Source of the DNA: Acidobacteriota bacterium
Lineage (GTDB): Bacteria; Acidobacteriota; Blastocatellia; RBC074
Direction: 5' to 3'
Length of the DNA: 64,000 bases
Assembly (NCBI GenBank): GCA_018268995.1
Contig: JAFDVL010000007.1
Coordinates: 51,381-115,380 of the forward strand
This document shows positions 30,242 to 38,927 of this stretch, in pieces. The position numbers and the translations under genes were made by a program. Every line of letters begins with the position of its first letter. Within the stretch, counting starts at the first letter, position 1. The notes under the pieces were generated by a model, which was not told the origin of the DNA, ran no database searches, and saw only the letters and a program-made list of their open reading frames with translations.

Positions 30242-30302
30242 TTGACTCTCACTTCTCAGCCGCTATAATCCAATAACTAGATGTTATAAATCATTACATC
30301 TA
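30242..30302 (+). promoter_or_regulatory. Promoter and inverted-repeat operator candidate of the thiolase gene
   Basis: TTGACT (30242-30247) and TATAAT (30264-30269) with a 16-base spacer. Just downstream, TAGATGT (30278-30284) and ACATCTA (30296-30302) form 7-base inverted arms separated by 11 bases. The arms would fall at about +2 to +26, a position typical for a repressor site. The regulator is unknown. Confidence 0.55.
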
Positions 30303-30313
30303 CTTAGAGAGCA

Positions 30314-31510
30314 ATGAGTGAGAGCGAACATATGAAACAAGCGGTTATCCTCAGCGCCACTCGTAGCGCCATCGGAAAATTTCAAGGAGCGCTTAAGGGC
30401 TTTTCAGCTCCCGAATTGGGTGCGTTCGCTGTACGTGCCGTGTTGGAGCGATCCGGTCTCGAACCAAATCAAATTGATGAGGTGATAATGGGATGCGTTT
30501 TACAAGCTGGCTTAGGCCAGAATCCTGCACGTCAGGCCGCCTTGCACGCCGGATTACCAAATTCTGTATCCGCTCTCACCGTTAATAAGGTTTGTGGGTC
30601 AAGTCTGAAAGCTGTCATGCTCGCGGCTCAGGCGATTGCTTGTGGCGATGCGGAAATAATCATTGCAGGTGGAATGGAGTCTATGACCAATGCCCCTTAC
30701 CTGCTGACAAAAGCACGCGAAGGCTATCGGATTGGCAATGGTGAACTGGTTGACGTGATGATTCACGATGGTCTCTGGTGTGCATTTGATAATTGGCACA
30801 TGGGGGAAACCGGTGAGGTCGTAGCGGAGAAGTATCAGATTACGCGCGAAATGCAAGATGATTATGCGTACAACTCACACCACAAAGCTATTGCCGCAAT
30901 CGAAGCGGCTCGCTTCAAGGACGAAATCTTTCCTATTAGCATTCCGCAGCGCAAAGGTGATCCTGTGATATTTGAAACTGATGAAGGCCCACGGGCTGAC
31001 ACTACAGTTACTTCCCTGACGAAACTCAAACCTGCCTTTCGCAAAGATGGCACTGTGACGGCTGGGAATGCCTCTCAGATCAACGATGGCTCTGCCGCAG
31101 TGGTTGTTGCCTCAGAAGCAAAAGCCAGAGACTTGGGGATTACTCCGGTCGCACGGATTGTTGCGCAAGCAACATCTGGCCTTGAACCGAAGCTGGTAAT
31201 GATGGCCCCGGTCGAAGCGACGAGAAAGGTCGCAGCCAAGGCTGGGTGGAGTCTACAGGACGTAGATTTGTTTGAATTTAACGAAGCGTTTTCATCGCAA
31301 TCGGTCGCGTTGAAAAATGTCTTGGAACTCGACCCTGAGCGTATCAATGTCAATGGAGGCGCAGTTGCTCTTGGACATCCTATAGGGGCTTCGGGCGCTC
31401 GTGTACTGACAACTCTTCTCCATGAAATGCAGCGACGTGAGGCAAAACGAGGTATTGCCAGTCTCTGCCTGGGGGGAGGCAATGCGGTTGCTTTGGCAGT
31501 CGAACTGTAA
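30314..31510 (+). CDS. Acetyl-CoA C-acyltransferase (thiolase)
   Basis: Thiolase of 398 residues that condenses or cleaves acyl-CoA (biosynthetic acetoacetyl-CoA or beta-oxidation type). Cys94 in [10 protein letters not shown] is the nucleophile; [24 protein letters not shown] (catalytic His) and [13 protein letters not shown] (second Cys) are intact. Length and single-domain layout match AtoB/PhaA-like thiolases. ATG 30314 or the nearby internal ATG 30332 could start translation. It is preceded by a good promoter. Confidence 0.95.
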   Translation: MSESEHMKQAVILSATRSAIGKFQGALKGFSAPELGAFAVRAVLERSGLEPNQIDEVIMGCVLQAGLGQNPARQAALHAGLPNSVSALTVNKVCGSSLKAVMLAAQAIACGDAEIIIAGGMESMTNAPYLLTKAREGYRIGNGELVDVMIHDGLWCAFDNWHMGETGEVVAEKYQITREMQDDYAYNSHHKAIAAIEAARFKDEIFPISIPQRKGDPVIFETDEGPRADTTVTSLTKLKPAFRKDGTVTAGNASQINDGSAAVVVASEAKARDLGITPVARIVAQATSGLEPKLVMMAPVEATRKVAAKAGWSLQDVDLFEFNEAFSSQSVALKNVLELDPERINVNGGAVALGHPIGASGARVLTTLLHEMQRREAKRGIASLCLGGGNAVALAVEL

Positions 31511-31656
31511 TTTTATATTTGATAATTTAGGAGTGGAGACTCTTGTTGATTCAGCATGTGACTGAATTGAAGTCAACAGTTACAATCTAACCCACTGCTG
31601 AAAAGGCCAGTGGCAACTGGTTGGAAGAAAATCCAATCAACCACTACTTACGAGCT

Positions 31657-32880
31657 ATGATTTATTGCCAGTGTTGCAAAGCAGCCAATCCGATCAGCGC
31701 GGATTATTGCATGTCCTGCGGGACGAACTTGCACATCATTACCCGCCCGCGCGGACAAGTGTTCGATTATGTGGATGCTCCATTCGAGGAGCATTTGCTT
31801 GAGCGTATCAGTGCGCTTGAGGTTGCTGTCCAGCGTGCCAATGACCGGTTTGAGCAGTTGCTTGATCTGGCTCACCAACAGGCCACAGGCAGCTTCTTCA
31901 ATCACATGATGCTGGAGGCGATGGCTGATTTATTGGGCGAGCACGGATTGCTGGATCAGGAAGAGCTTGAGCAGCGCTGGAAAATTCGTATTGCCCGTCA
32001 TTATGAGGAATCCATTGAACGGGATCGGTTGGATGAACGCTGTGATCGAATTATTGCTTTGCACAAAGGCAAAGATGTTGAGAAGTTTGCTGACTTAATT
32101 GATCAGGGCGTAATTCTCTTAGGCGAAGGGCAGATGCGGCGCGGGTTGCGATTGCTTGAGACTGCATTGGCGTTAGACCCGGATAATCCAGAACTCACCT
32201 TTATCCTGGGAGAATATTTCTTCCATTTGGGCAAAGCGGCAGAAGCCTATGCCTATTTGCAGCAAACGCTACAGCTTGATGAAAAACACTTCGGCTCTCA
32301 CTTGTTGCTGGGATTATTGTCCGGCGATGAAGGGGAAACCGACATTGCCAAAGAGCACCTTCAATGCGCATTGGAAGTAGATCGAAATTCCTTTGCTGCC
32401 CATTATGGGCTTGGCCGATTATTGGCCCGCGAACGAAAATTTCCCGAAGCTTTGGGACATTTGAAAAGAGCACTGACCTTACAACCTGCGCCTGAAATGC
32501 ACTATCTCATTGGCAGGATTTATTGGGAACAAGGTCGTGCTGATCAAGCTCTCAAACATCTTCAGAAAGCCGTACGCCTTGACCCTCGGTTCGATGCCGC
32601 GTTGTACGATCTCGGCCTTCTCTATTGGCAATCGAATCGCCCGAATGAAGCGCAGGCCCATTTCCGGGCTGCCTATGAAATTAATCCAAGGGTTTCGCAT
32701 TATCGGATGGCACTTCAGGCGAATGCCGGAGACGAATTGCCCGTGCCGCCTGCGATAAACTGGAGCTCATTCGTCCCAACGCGGAAAACGAAAATGAGCG
32801 AGTCTCGCTTCATTGAATTGCTCCGACGCGATTTGAATACGTTTTCTCTTTCTCCACTCCATTCCAGGAAAAAATCATAA
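31657..32880 (+). CDS. Zinc-ribbon TPR protein
   Basis: A roughly 407-residue protein with an N-terminal zinc ribbon (CQCC ... CMSCG, two CxxC pairs), a helical region ([18 protein letters not shown]), and then about six tetratricopeptide units ([55 protein letters not shown]). It is probably a cytoplasmic scaffold. The frame opens with TTG at 31621 but ATG 31657 directly precedes the ribbon. A small hairpin CCAGT-GGCA-ACTGG lies at about 31606-31619. Partner proteins cannot be inferred. Confidence 0.85.
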   Translation: MIYCQCCKAANPISADYCMSCGTNLHIITRPRGQVFDYVDAPFEEHLLERISALEVAVQRANDRFEQLLDLAHQQATGSFFNHMMLEAMADLLGEHGLLDQEELEQRWKIRIARHYEESIERDRLDERCDRIIALHKGKDVEKFADLIDQGVILLGEGQMRRGLRLLETALALDPDNPELTFILGEYFFHLGKAAEAYAYLQQTLQLDEKHFGSHLLLGLLSGDEGETDIAKEHLQCALEVDRNSFAAHYGLGRLLARERKFPEALGHLKRALTLQPAPEMHYLIGRIYWEQGRADQALKHLQKAVRLDPRFDAALYDLGLLYWQSNRPNEAQAHFRAAYEINPRVSHYRMALQANAGDELPVPPAINWSSFVPTRKTKMSESRFIELLRRDLNTFSLSPLHSRKKS

Positions 32881-32970
32881 ATTTCTTGTGAGCGATTTAT
32901 TCATCTGGGTTTCATGGCTATACTTAAATCCTATCCAGATGAAATCGTCGCTCGCAAAAAAATCTCAGTT

Positions 32971-33044
32971 TTGACATGACAAAGGGAAAAGCTGTGGTAT
33001 AATCCGTTTCATCTGTGAAACACTTCTTTTCAGAAGTGAAACGG
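32971..33044 (+). promoter_or_regulatory. recA promoter with stacked palindromes
   Basis: TTGACA (32971-32976) or the overlapping ATGACA (32976-32981), then TATAAT (32998-33003); the second choice gives the usual 16-base spacer. Immediately downstream come GTTTCA-TCTG-TGAAAC (33006-33021) and CACTTCT-TTTC-AGAAGTG (33021-33038), plus outer arms CCGTTTC (33004-33010) and GAAACGG (33038-33044). The first palindrome overlaps the expected transcription start, as an SOS (LexA) operator would. Confidence 0.55.
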
Positions 33045-33069
33045 CAGTTGAATCTTGAAAGGAATTGAT

Positions 33070-34140
33070 ATGGCACTTGAAAAAACAGTCGAAAAAGTTG
33101 AACGAGGCGAAAAAAATAAAGCAATAGAAGCCGCCATCGCAAATCTTGAAAAGCAGTTTGGCAAAGGTACGGTCATGCGCCTGGGTGAACACCGCGTAGA
33201 CGAGATTCCCGTGATTTCAACAAACAGCATTGGCATTGATGCCGCGCTGGGCGTGGGCGGGCTGCCACGGGGACGCATCATCGAAATCTATGGCCCGGAA
33301 AGTTCCGGTAAAACCACTCTGGCCTTGCATGTAGTTGCAGAAGCGCAAAAAGCGGGTGGCATTGCCGCATATATTGACGCTGAACACGCATTGGATGCCA
33401 TTTATGCAGAAAAGCTGGGTGTCAACATTGATGACATGCTGGTTTCACAGCCGGATTCTGGAGAGCAAGCACTGGAAATTGTCGAATCTCTAGTTCGTTC
33501 AGGTGCTATTGATGTGATGGTTGTAGACTCCGTTGCAGCCTTGACGCCACGGGCAGAGTTGGAAGGCGATATGGGAGATTCATTGCCTGGCCTACAAGCA
33601 CGCTTAATGTCGCAAGCCTTGCGCAAACTTACTGCCGTCGTCGGGCGCTCTAATACGTGTCTTATTTTTATTAATCAGGTGCGCGAAAAGATTGGTGTGA
33701 TGTTTGGCTCACCGGAAACAACCACTGGCGGTCGCGCGCTGAAGTTTTATTCGACTGTGCGGATTGATATTCGTCGAATCGGTGCGATCAAGGATGGCGA
33801 TAGTGTTGTGGGAAACCGGACGAAAGTGAAAATTGCCAAAAATAAAGTTGCGCCTCCGTTTAGAGAAGCAGAATTTGACATTATGTATGGTGAAGGAATC
33901 TCAAAGTTAGGCGAACTGGTTGATTACGGTGTCGAAAATAAGATTGTTGAGAAGGCTGGTGCCTGGTTTTCCTATAAAGGGGAACGTTTGGGACAAGGGC
34001 GTGAGAATGCAAAAAATGCCTTGCGTGAAAATGCTGATTTGCGTGGCAGGATTGAAGCTGAAGTCCGCGCAGCATTAGGCATTGGCAGCAAGTTACAGGC
34101 TGCTGCGGCAGAGGCTGGCGATGGTGGGAAAGCAAAGTAA
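33070..34140 (+). CDS. recA: Recombinase RecA
   Basis: Homologous recombination and SOS co-protease ATPase, 356 residues. Walker [10 protein letters not shown] at residues 75-83, [19 protein letters not shown] (L1), [22 protein letters not shown] (L2 region) and a C-terminal domain with a short acidic tail. Start ATG 33070 has AAAGGA upstream; a TTG at 33055 in frame is not needed. Followed by a terminator and a converging small gene. Confidence 0.98.
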   Translation: MALEKTVEKVERGEKNKAIEAAIANLEKQFGKGTVMRLGEHRVDEIPVISTNSIGIDAALGVGGLPRGRIIEIYGPESSGKTTLALHVVAEAQKAGGIAAYIDAEHALDAIYAEKLGVNIDDMLVSQPDSGEQALEIVESLVRSGAIDVMVVDSVAALTPRAELEGDMGDSLPGLQARLMSQALRKLTAVVGRSNTCLIFINQVREKIGVMFGSPETTTGGRALKFYSTVRIDIRRIGAIKDGDSVVGNRTKVKIAKNKVAPPFREAEFDIMYGEGISKLGELVDYGVENKIVEKAGAWFSYKGERLGQGRENAKNALRENADLRGRIEAEVRAALGIGSKLQAAAAEAGDGGKAK

Positions 34141-34170
34141 ATTTAGGAACACATAAGAAGTTACATTCAA

Positions 34171-34224
34171 GGGGTGCAGGTGGTTAGTCTTCAATTTTAA
34201 GTTGAAGACCGCCGCCTCCACCCC
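34171..34224. terminator. Terminator hairpin after recA
   Basis: Outer arms GGGGTG (34171-34176) / CACCCC (34219-34224) and inner arms GTCTTCAA (34187-34194) / TTGAAGAC (34202-34209) form one long interrupted hairpin between converging recA and the small minus-strand gene. There is no strong T tract. Confidence 0.65.
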
Positions 34225-34233
34225 TGAATATTG

Positions 34234-34554
34234 TTATAAGCCATATTTCAGGCGGTTGAGTCCAAATGTTTCTAAGTGTCCGAGCGATGCGAGTGCGTGA
34301 TGTAGTGTGAGTGATGGTAGATATTCAATTGAGTCCAGTGTCCAGTCCGGTTGTTTTGCAGAAGATTTAGAGATAATAAAAGCACAACGCCAACCCTTCC
34401 CAATTAGTGAAAAACAATCAATCCGAATATAGTGCGTAAACTCCTGAGTCTCATAGGGCGGTAATTGAGTTGCTGCTTTTATGAGATTGGTAATTTCATC
34501 TTGCAGGTATTTCAGACACACCTGTTCAGTGAGGATCACAGGGCGCTTTCCCAT
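34234..34554 (-). CDS. Small hypothetical protein
   Basis: A 106-residue protein with no recognised domain (MGKRPVILTEQVCLKYLQDE ... LASLGHLETFGLNRLKYGL). It has a mixed composition that looks globular and cytoplasmic. The ATG is preceded by TAAGGAG, ten bases away, which supports a real gene. It converges with recA across a terminator hairpin. Confidence 0.65.
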   Translation of the reverse strand: MGKRPVILTEQVCLKYLQDEITNLIKAATQLPPYETQEFTHYIRIDCFSLIGKGWRCAFIISKSSAKQPDWTLDSIEYLPSLTLHHALASLGHLETFGLNRLKYGL

Positions 34555-34910
34555 TTGATTTTTACTCCTTAGTGATGGTTTTTACGACATTAGCCGTCGC
34601 CCCGTTAACGGCTGTGTAGGTAATAAACGTCTAATCTTGCCCAATTACCAGTCATTTTGCGCAGAATTTGCGAAATATGACATTCTTCTGAAATTTGACT
34701 CCTGCCTTCGATTATTCCTGCATTCACAATGTAATTCAAAAGACAACCACTGCGAATTGGCGAGGAGGTGACGTGACGAAAGAGCAAGCTTCTTATCATC
34801 GCATCAGGACACCTGATGGATAGTCTGAACAGCGAAAGAAGGCTACTCATCATTGCAAATAGATTGTAGCTGTAGGCCACACGGCAAGGGATCGAATGTT
34901 CAGGAGTGTT
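34555..34910. other. Intergenic region with a possible 16-residue mini-ORF
   Basis: A 356-base gap between the small minus-strand gene and the PEP-CTERM gene. It contains a short plus-strand frame at 34773-34823 (GTG start, 16 residues, VTKEQASYHRIRTPDG) with AGGAGG four bases upstream. A minus-strand frame at 34605-34880 looks unlike a protein. No tRNA or clear promoter seen. Confidence 0.3.
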
Positions 34911-35510
34911 ATGAAAACCAGACCAGCATTGGCAATAATTCTATGCGGTGCCTTGACGATTGGCGCACAGGCTATGCCGATTAATTACTTGCAAATTAGT
35001 GATGCGCAAGTCGCTCAACAGACCACCCGTAGCGCCAGCTCGCAAACGCAATCCAGTACAAGTACACAAGGAAGCGTGAATACAGCGACAACGATGGAAA
35101 GTCAGGATCAGCCCGAGTTCGTGCGATTGTCAGACGGGCGATTGATCCCTTATGGGCCGGGTATTATTTGTAGTGATCTTTGTGTCGAACCAGTCGCCGC
35201 CGAAAATCCTCCGGGGCTTTCTCGAAGATGGTTGATTGCGATCCCGATTGCAGGCGCAGCAATTGCCGCAGTGTTACTGGCATCAGGGGATTCGTCACTG
35301 CCGCGCCCGACAGCGGTTAGCAATGATAATCAGGGGCCGACGCCAACTCCGACCCCAAATCCAAATCCGACACCGACGCCAACTCCGACAAATCCTGGTG
35401 ATCAGCCGCAACCCGTACCAGAGCCAGGAACGATAGCTTTGTTAGGTATTGGGTTAGCTCTATTCTCTCGTAAAAAAGTTTTGGGGATGCTCAATCGCAA
35501 CCAGAAGTAA
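34911..35510 (+). CDS. PEP-CTERM anchored exported protein
   Basis: A 199-residue exported protein. Signal peptide MKTRPALAIILCGALTIGA; a Gln/Ser/Thr-rich mature N-terminus; a second hydrophobic segment (WLIAIPIAGAAIAAVLLASG, about residues 105-125); a Pro/Thr-rich linker; and a C-terminal PEP-CTERM tripartite signal (VPEPG, then a hydrophobic helix, then SRKK). PEP-CTERM proteins are sorted by an exosortase, often linked to exopolysaccharide. Start ATG 34911 has AGGAG upstream; the frame also opens at 34896. Confidence 0.85.
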   Translation: MKTRPALAIILCGALTIGAQAMPINYLQISDAQVAQQTTRSASSQTQSSTSTQGSVNTATTMESQDQPEFVRLSDGRLIPYGPGIICSDLCVEPVAAENPPGLSRRWLIAIPIAGAAIAAVLLASGDSSLPRPTAVSNDNQGPTPTPTPNPNPTPTPTPTNPGDQPQPVPEPGTIALLGIGLALFSRKKVLGMLNRNQK

Positions 35511-35528
35511 TCAATTCCGCCAAAGAGC

Positions 35529-35580
35529 AATAACCGGAGTATCGCATTTCTCCTAACAGCGATCTCCGGTTATTCGTTTT
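35529..35580 (+). terminator. Terminator after the PEP-CTERM gene
   Basis: Stem AATAACCGGAG (35529-35539) / CTCCGGTTATT (35564-35574), extended inside by ATCGC/GCGAT after a one-base bulge, then CGTTTT. Typical rho-independent shape. Confidence 0.75.
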
Positions 35581-35675
35581 ATTGCGGGTTGATTTGGTTG
35601 CGTTCTTGCCCAGAATCCGCTATTTGTAGCGACCACAGCCTCATTGGATAAATGCAAGTAAAGGAACGAGAGATT

Positions 35676-36971
35676 ATGTATTCGAGACGATCATTTCTAA
35701 AATCTGCCAGCGCGGCTGGACTGACGATGGCGAGCTTCAGCGAAAATGGCATTGAGCAGGCGGTTGCGGCCACAAAGTATGTGAGCCATCTAAGCCCTGA
35801 AGATGTTGCGCAAAACGAAGACTTCTGGTTTGAAGTCCAGCAGGCTTTCACGGTAGATCGTTCGATCATTAACCTCAACAATGGCGGCGTCTGTCCTTCG
35901 CCACGTATTGTTCAGGAGGCGATGCGTCGCTATCTTGAATATTCCAATCAGGCACCGACTTACACGATGTGGCGAATCCTTCAGCCACAGACTGAAGGTG
36001 TGCGAAAGCGTTTGGCGAAAGCATTCGGCTGTGACCCGGAAGAAATGGCAATCACGCGTAATGCCAGTGAAGCGCTGGAAATTTGTCAGCTTGGGCTTGA
36101 GTTAAAACCCGGTGATGAAGTGCTCACCACAGAACAAGATTATCCGCGCATGTTAACAACCTGGCGTCAGCGCGAACGGCGAGACGGGATTGTGGTGAAG
36201 AAGATTAATTTTCCCGTGCCACCGCCGAACTGGGATTCCTTAGCAGAGATGTTTGAGCGGGCAATTACGCCGAAAACGAAGGTTATTCATTTTTGTCATA
36301 TCACAAACCTCACTGGTCAAATTTTCCCCGTTAAAAAAATCGTCCAGATGGCTCGTGCTCGTGGCATTGAAGCAATTGTAGATGGTGCGCACGCCTTCGC
36401 GCATTTCCCCTTCAAGCAGCCCGAACTGGATTGTGATTACTATGGCACCAGTTTGCATAAATGGTTGATGGCACCCTTTGGGACAGGGTTTCTATTCGTT
36501 CGCAAGAATAAAATCCAGAAGCTTTGGCCGATGATGCCTGCCGAGGAATCGTTGGATAGCAATATCCGTAAATTTGAGCAGATTGGAACCCATCCCGAAG
36601 CCAATTTTTTAGCGATTGCAGAGGCGCTAACTTTTTATGAAGGGATTGGGCCGGAGCGCAAAGCTGCACGGTTACGGTATTTGTTCCATCGCTGGTCGAA
36701 ACGTTTGGAAGGGCTGAAGGGCGTTAAGATTTTGACTCCTTACGATCCTCAACAGTCCTGTGGCCTGGCGAATATTGCCATCGAGGGAATGGATCTGGCA
36801 AAACTCGGTGGTTATTTGATGAATGAATATCGCATTAATTCAACTCCGATTATCAACTCAGGCGGAGTCAATGGACTTCGTGTGACCCCAAACATTTACA
36901 CAACGCTAAGTGAAATTGACACTTTTGCTGAAGTGATGGAACGCGTCATCAAGAAGGGCTTACCGGCCTGA
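35676..36971 (+). CDS. Tat-exported class V aminotransferase-fold protein (isopenicillin N epimerase-like)
   Basis: A 431-residue pyridoxal-phosphate enzyme of the class V aminotransferase group. The N-terminus YSRRSFLKSASAAGLTMASF is a Tat-like signal. The body has the family features NNGGVCPSPRIV, ITRNASEALEICQLGL, IVDGAHAFAHFPF and GTSLHKWLMAPFGTGFLFVR, where the Lys after H binds PLP. It resembles isopenicillin N epimerase or selenocysteine lyase-like exported proteins of Acidobacteria. ATG 35676 is preceded by AAGGA. Substrate unknown. Confidence 0.88.
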   Translation: MYSRRSFLKSASAAGLTMASFSENGIEQAVAATKYVSHLSPEDVAQNEDFWFEVQQAFTVDRSIINLNNGGVCPSPRIVQEAMRRYLEYSNQAPTYTMWRILQPQTEGVRKRLAKAFGCDPEEMAITRNASEALEICQLGLELKPGDEVLTTEQDYPRMLTTWRQRERRDGIVVKKINFPVPPPNWDSLAEMFERAITPKTKVIHFCHITNLTGQIFPVKKIVQMARARGIEAIVDGAHAFAHFPFKQPELDCDYYGTSLHKWLMAPFGTGFLFVRKNKIQKLWPMMPAEESLDSNIRKFEQIGTHPEANFLAIAEALTFYEGIGPERKAARLRYLFHRWSKRLEGLKGVKILTPYDPQQSCGLANIAIEGMDLAKLGGYLMNEYRINSTPIINSGGVNGLRVTPNIYTTLSEIDTFAEVMERVIKKGLPA

Positions 36972-37152
36972 TTCGCATTCCTGCGCACAGCAAAAAATCT
37001 GTAAGCACTGTTCCATCGGGTCATTCGGCGAATTCAGCCCATGCGATTAACTCGCTGGAGTTTATCTATTCCTTTGCCCATCGCTTCCGCTTCTTCCGCA
37101 CCGAGCGATATACTGCTGGACGGGTATTTCCCAGCAATTGAAAAGGATCATC

Positions 37153-37719
37153 GTGAAGCACTTTAATCTGGTTCTCGAAGAAGCACAGCGTTCACTCAAG
37201 AGAGATGGTGATTTGCCACTGGTGGCAATAGGCTTCGACACACGCGGGCGGGGTTTTAAGCTGTGGATGCAGATTGAAAAGGACGAGGATAAAGATCGGT
37301 TTTGCATGGCGATTGCCGGTAATCTGATGGTTCACGGAGCGGTTGAATACTACGTATTGTTTACCGGTTGGATGGTTTTGCTGGACAAACCCGACGAAGA
37401 ATTAAAGACACGCCCATCGAATGACCCTCGCCGCAAAGAAGTAATGATTGTGTATGGTGAAAATCATACAGAAACAGAGGCAAAGCTCTTTGTGCTTGAA
37501 CGCGATGCGGGCGGACGTTTGCTGCATTGCGATGAGCGAGAAGACTTGAACGAAATGGTGGCCGGGAATAGTCAAATGCGATTTTCCAGGCTATTGGGCG
37601 ATCCAAAACGAAAGCACTCTCAGGAAGAAGTTGAACGGATGCGCGCCCTACTCAAGCCAATGCCAGAGATTTTTCATATTTATGGCCCACAGCCGCTGAT
37701 TGATCCAACACTGAATTAA
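37153..37719 (+). CDS. Hypothetical protein upstream of the ClpX-like gene
   Basis: A 188-residue soluble protein without a recognised domain. Opens with KHFNLVLEEAQRSLKRDGD and contains strands and helices (VAIGFDTRGRGFKLWMQIE, FTGWMVLLDKPDEELK), ending near QPLIDPTLN. The GTG start at 37153 has AAAAGGA upstream; a TTG at 37138 is also in frame. It is 25 bases from the ClpX-like ATPase start, so it may be an adaptor or partner, but that is inference. Confidence 0.65.
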   Translation: MKHFNLVLEEAQRSLKRDGDLPLVAIGFDTRGRGFKLWMQIEKDEDKDRFCMAIAGNLMVHGAVEYYVLFTGWMVLLDKPDEELKTRPSNDPRRKEVMIVYGENHTETEAKLFVLERDAGGRLLHCDEREDLNEMVAGNSQMRFSRLLGDPKRKHSQEEVERMRALLKPMPEIFHIYGPQPLIDPTLN

Positions 37720-37744
37720 CAACGTACCAACGGTGAGTGAATCA

Positions 37745-38905
37745 ATGGACACGGATTTATCTGATCTCTTTTCTGACGAATTGCCAGAACCTGAATATAA
37801 CTATAGCCAGTGGCACGATGAACAGGTCAGTGCCCGCCGCGATTTTATTGCGCAATTGCCGCTTGCCTCACCACAAGCAATCAGCCTTCAGGTCGAAAAG
37901 CTTGGGTACAAAGGACAGACAGAACAACGCCGCGCCTTGTCTTTGATGGCATATCGCCATATTCGTCGGCTCAAACGCATTCACGTCGAAGGCATCTCAC
38001 GCGCGCAGCTTCCACCCAAACAGAACACTCTGCTGGCCGGGCCAACCGGATGCGGCAAAACATTTTTGGTGGAGCTTTTGTTTCGCGAAATCTTCCATTT
38101 GCCCACCATCATTGTTGACATTACCAGCTTCACTGAAAGTGGGTACATCGGGGATGACGTGAAGACCATTCTGACGCGTCTTGTCAGTGCAGCGGACAAC
38201 AATCCACTGCTGGCAGAATGCGGCATCGTCTGTTTGGATGAGTTCGATAAGATTGCCGCATCCAGCAGTAACTCGCGGTTTGCCGGAGAAGGCACGACGA
38301 AAGACGTTTCAGGCTATGGCGTACAACGCGAATTGTTGACCATGCTCCACGGGGCCGAGGTGCAGATTCCAATGGATTATGGCTATTCACAATTCGGCCC
38401 ACGATTGATGTTTGCGACGCACGATCTCCCCTTTATTGCCTGTGGCGCGTTTTCGGGATTGGATGAATTGCTCAAGTCAGACAAGACCTCAATAGGATTT
38501 CAAGCGCCTCGGACAGAGTCTGAGAATTCTGTTATCAGGGTTGTTGAGGAAGTGGAAGGGTTTCAGAAATACGGATTTCTGCCAGAACTCATTGGACGCT
38601 TCACTCGCATCGTGAGCTTTCAGCCTCTGACCGATGATACGCTCAAACAAATTTTGCAGGAAAATGTGTTGCCGCAATACAAACGCGAATTTGCTGGCGA
38701 AGGGTTGCAGCTGAAAGTGATGGAATCGGCCATTGATCACGTCATCACAAATTGCATTAAGCGTGGTACGGGTGCCCGTGGCTTGCACTCTGAATTAGCT
38801 GCCTCAATTGAACGCGTAGCTTTTGCCACATTTGGCCTGCAACAAAATGGGACTGTCATCATTGGTGTCAAAGATGGCAGTTTGGATTGGCAACTTGAAT
38901 CATAA
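37745..38905 (+). CDS. ClpX-like AAA+ ATPase without N-terminal zinc domain
   Basis: A 386-residue AAA+ protein with ClpX architecture: Walker A GPTGCGKT (residues 99-106), Walker B VCLDEFDK (from 162), the conserved SGYIGDDVKTI substrate-pore region, and the C-terminal GTGARGLHSELA lid. It lacks the N-terminal Cys-rich zinc-binding domain that recognises substrates in ClpX, replaced by an acidic tail (DLFSDELPEPE). The IGF tripeptide (250-252) used to dock ClpP is present. ATG 37745 preferred (GGTGAG seven bases upstream); GTG 37733 is possible. It could replace or supplement ClpX; no clpP gene is in this window. Confidence 0.88.
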   Translation: MDTDLSDLFSDELPEPEYNYSQWHDEQVSARRDFIAQLPLASPQAISLQVEKLGYKGQTEQRRALSLMAYRHIRRLKRIHVEGISRAQLPPKQNTLLAGPTGCGKTFLVELLFREIFHLPTIIVDITSFTESGYIGDDVKTILTRLVSAADNNPLLAECGIVCLDEFDKIAASSSNSRFAGEGTTKDVSGYGVQRELLTMLHGAEVQIPMDYGYSQFGPRLMFATHDLPFIACGAFSGLDELLKSDKTSIGFQAPRTESENSVIRVVEEVEGFQKYGFLPELIGRFTRIVSFQPLTDDTLKQILQENVLPQYKREFAGEGLQLKVMESAIDHVITNCIKRGTGARGLHSELAASIERVAFATFGLQQNGTVIIGVKDGSLDWQLES

Positions 38906-38927
38906 TCTCGTGTGAGAAGGAAACCGC

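Noticed and set aside
34605..34880. 91-residue minus-strand frame
   Set aside because: Composition is unlike a protein (many Ser/Arg/Leu runs, no ribosome site) and it overlaps the short plus-strand mini-ORF region; kept only as intergenic.
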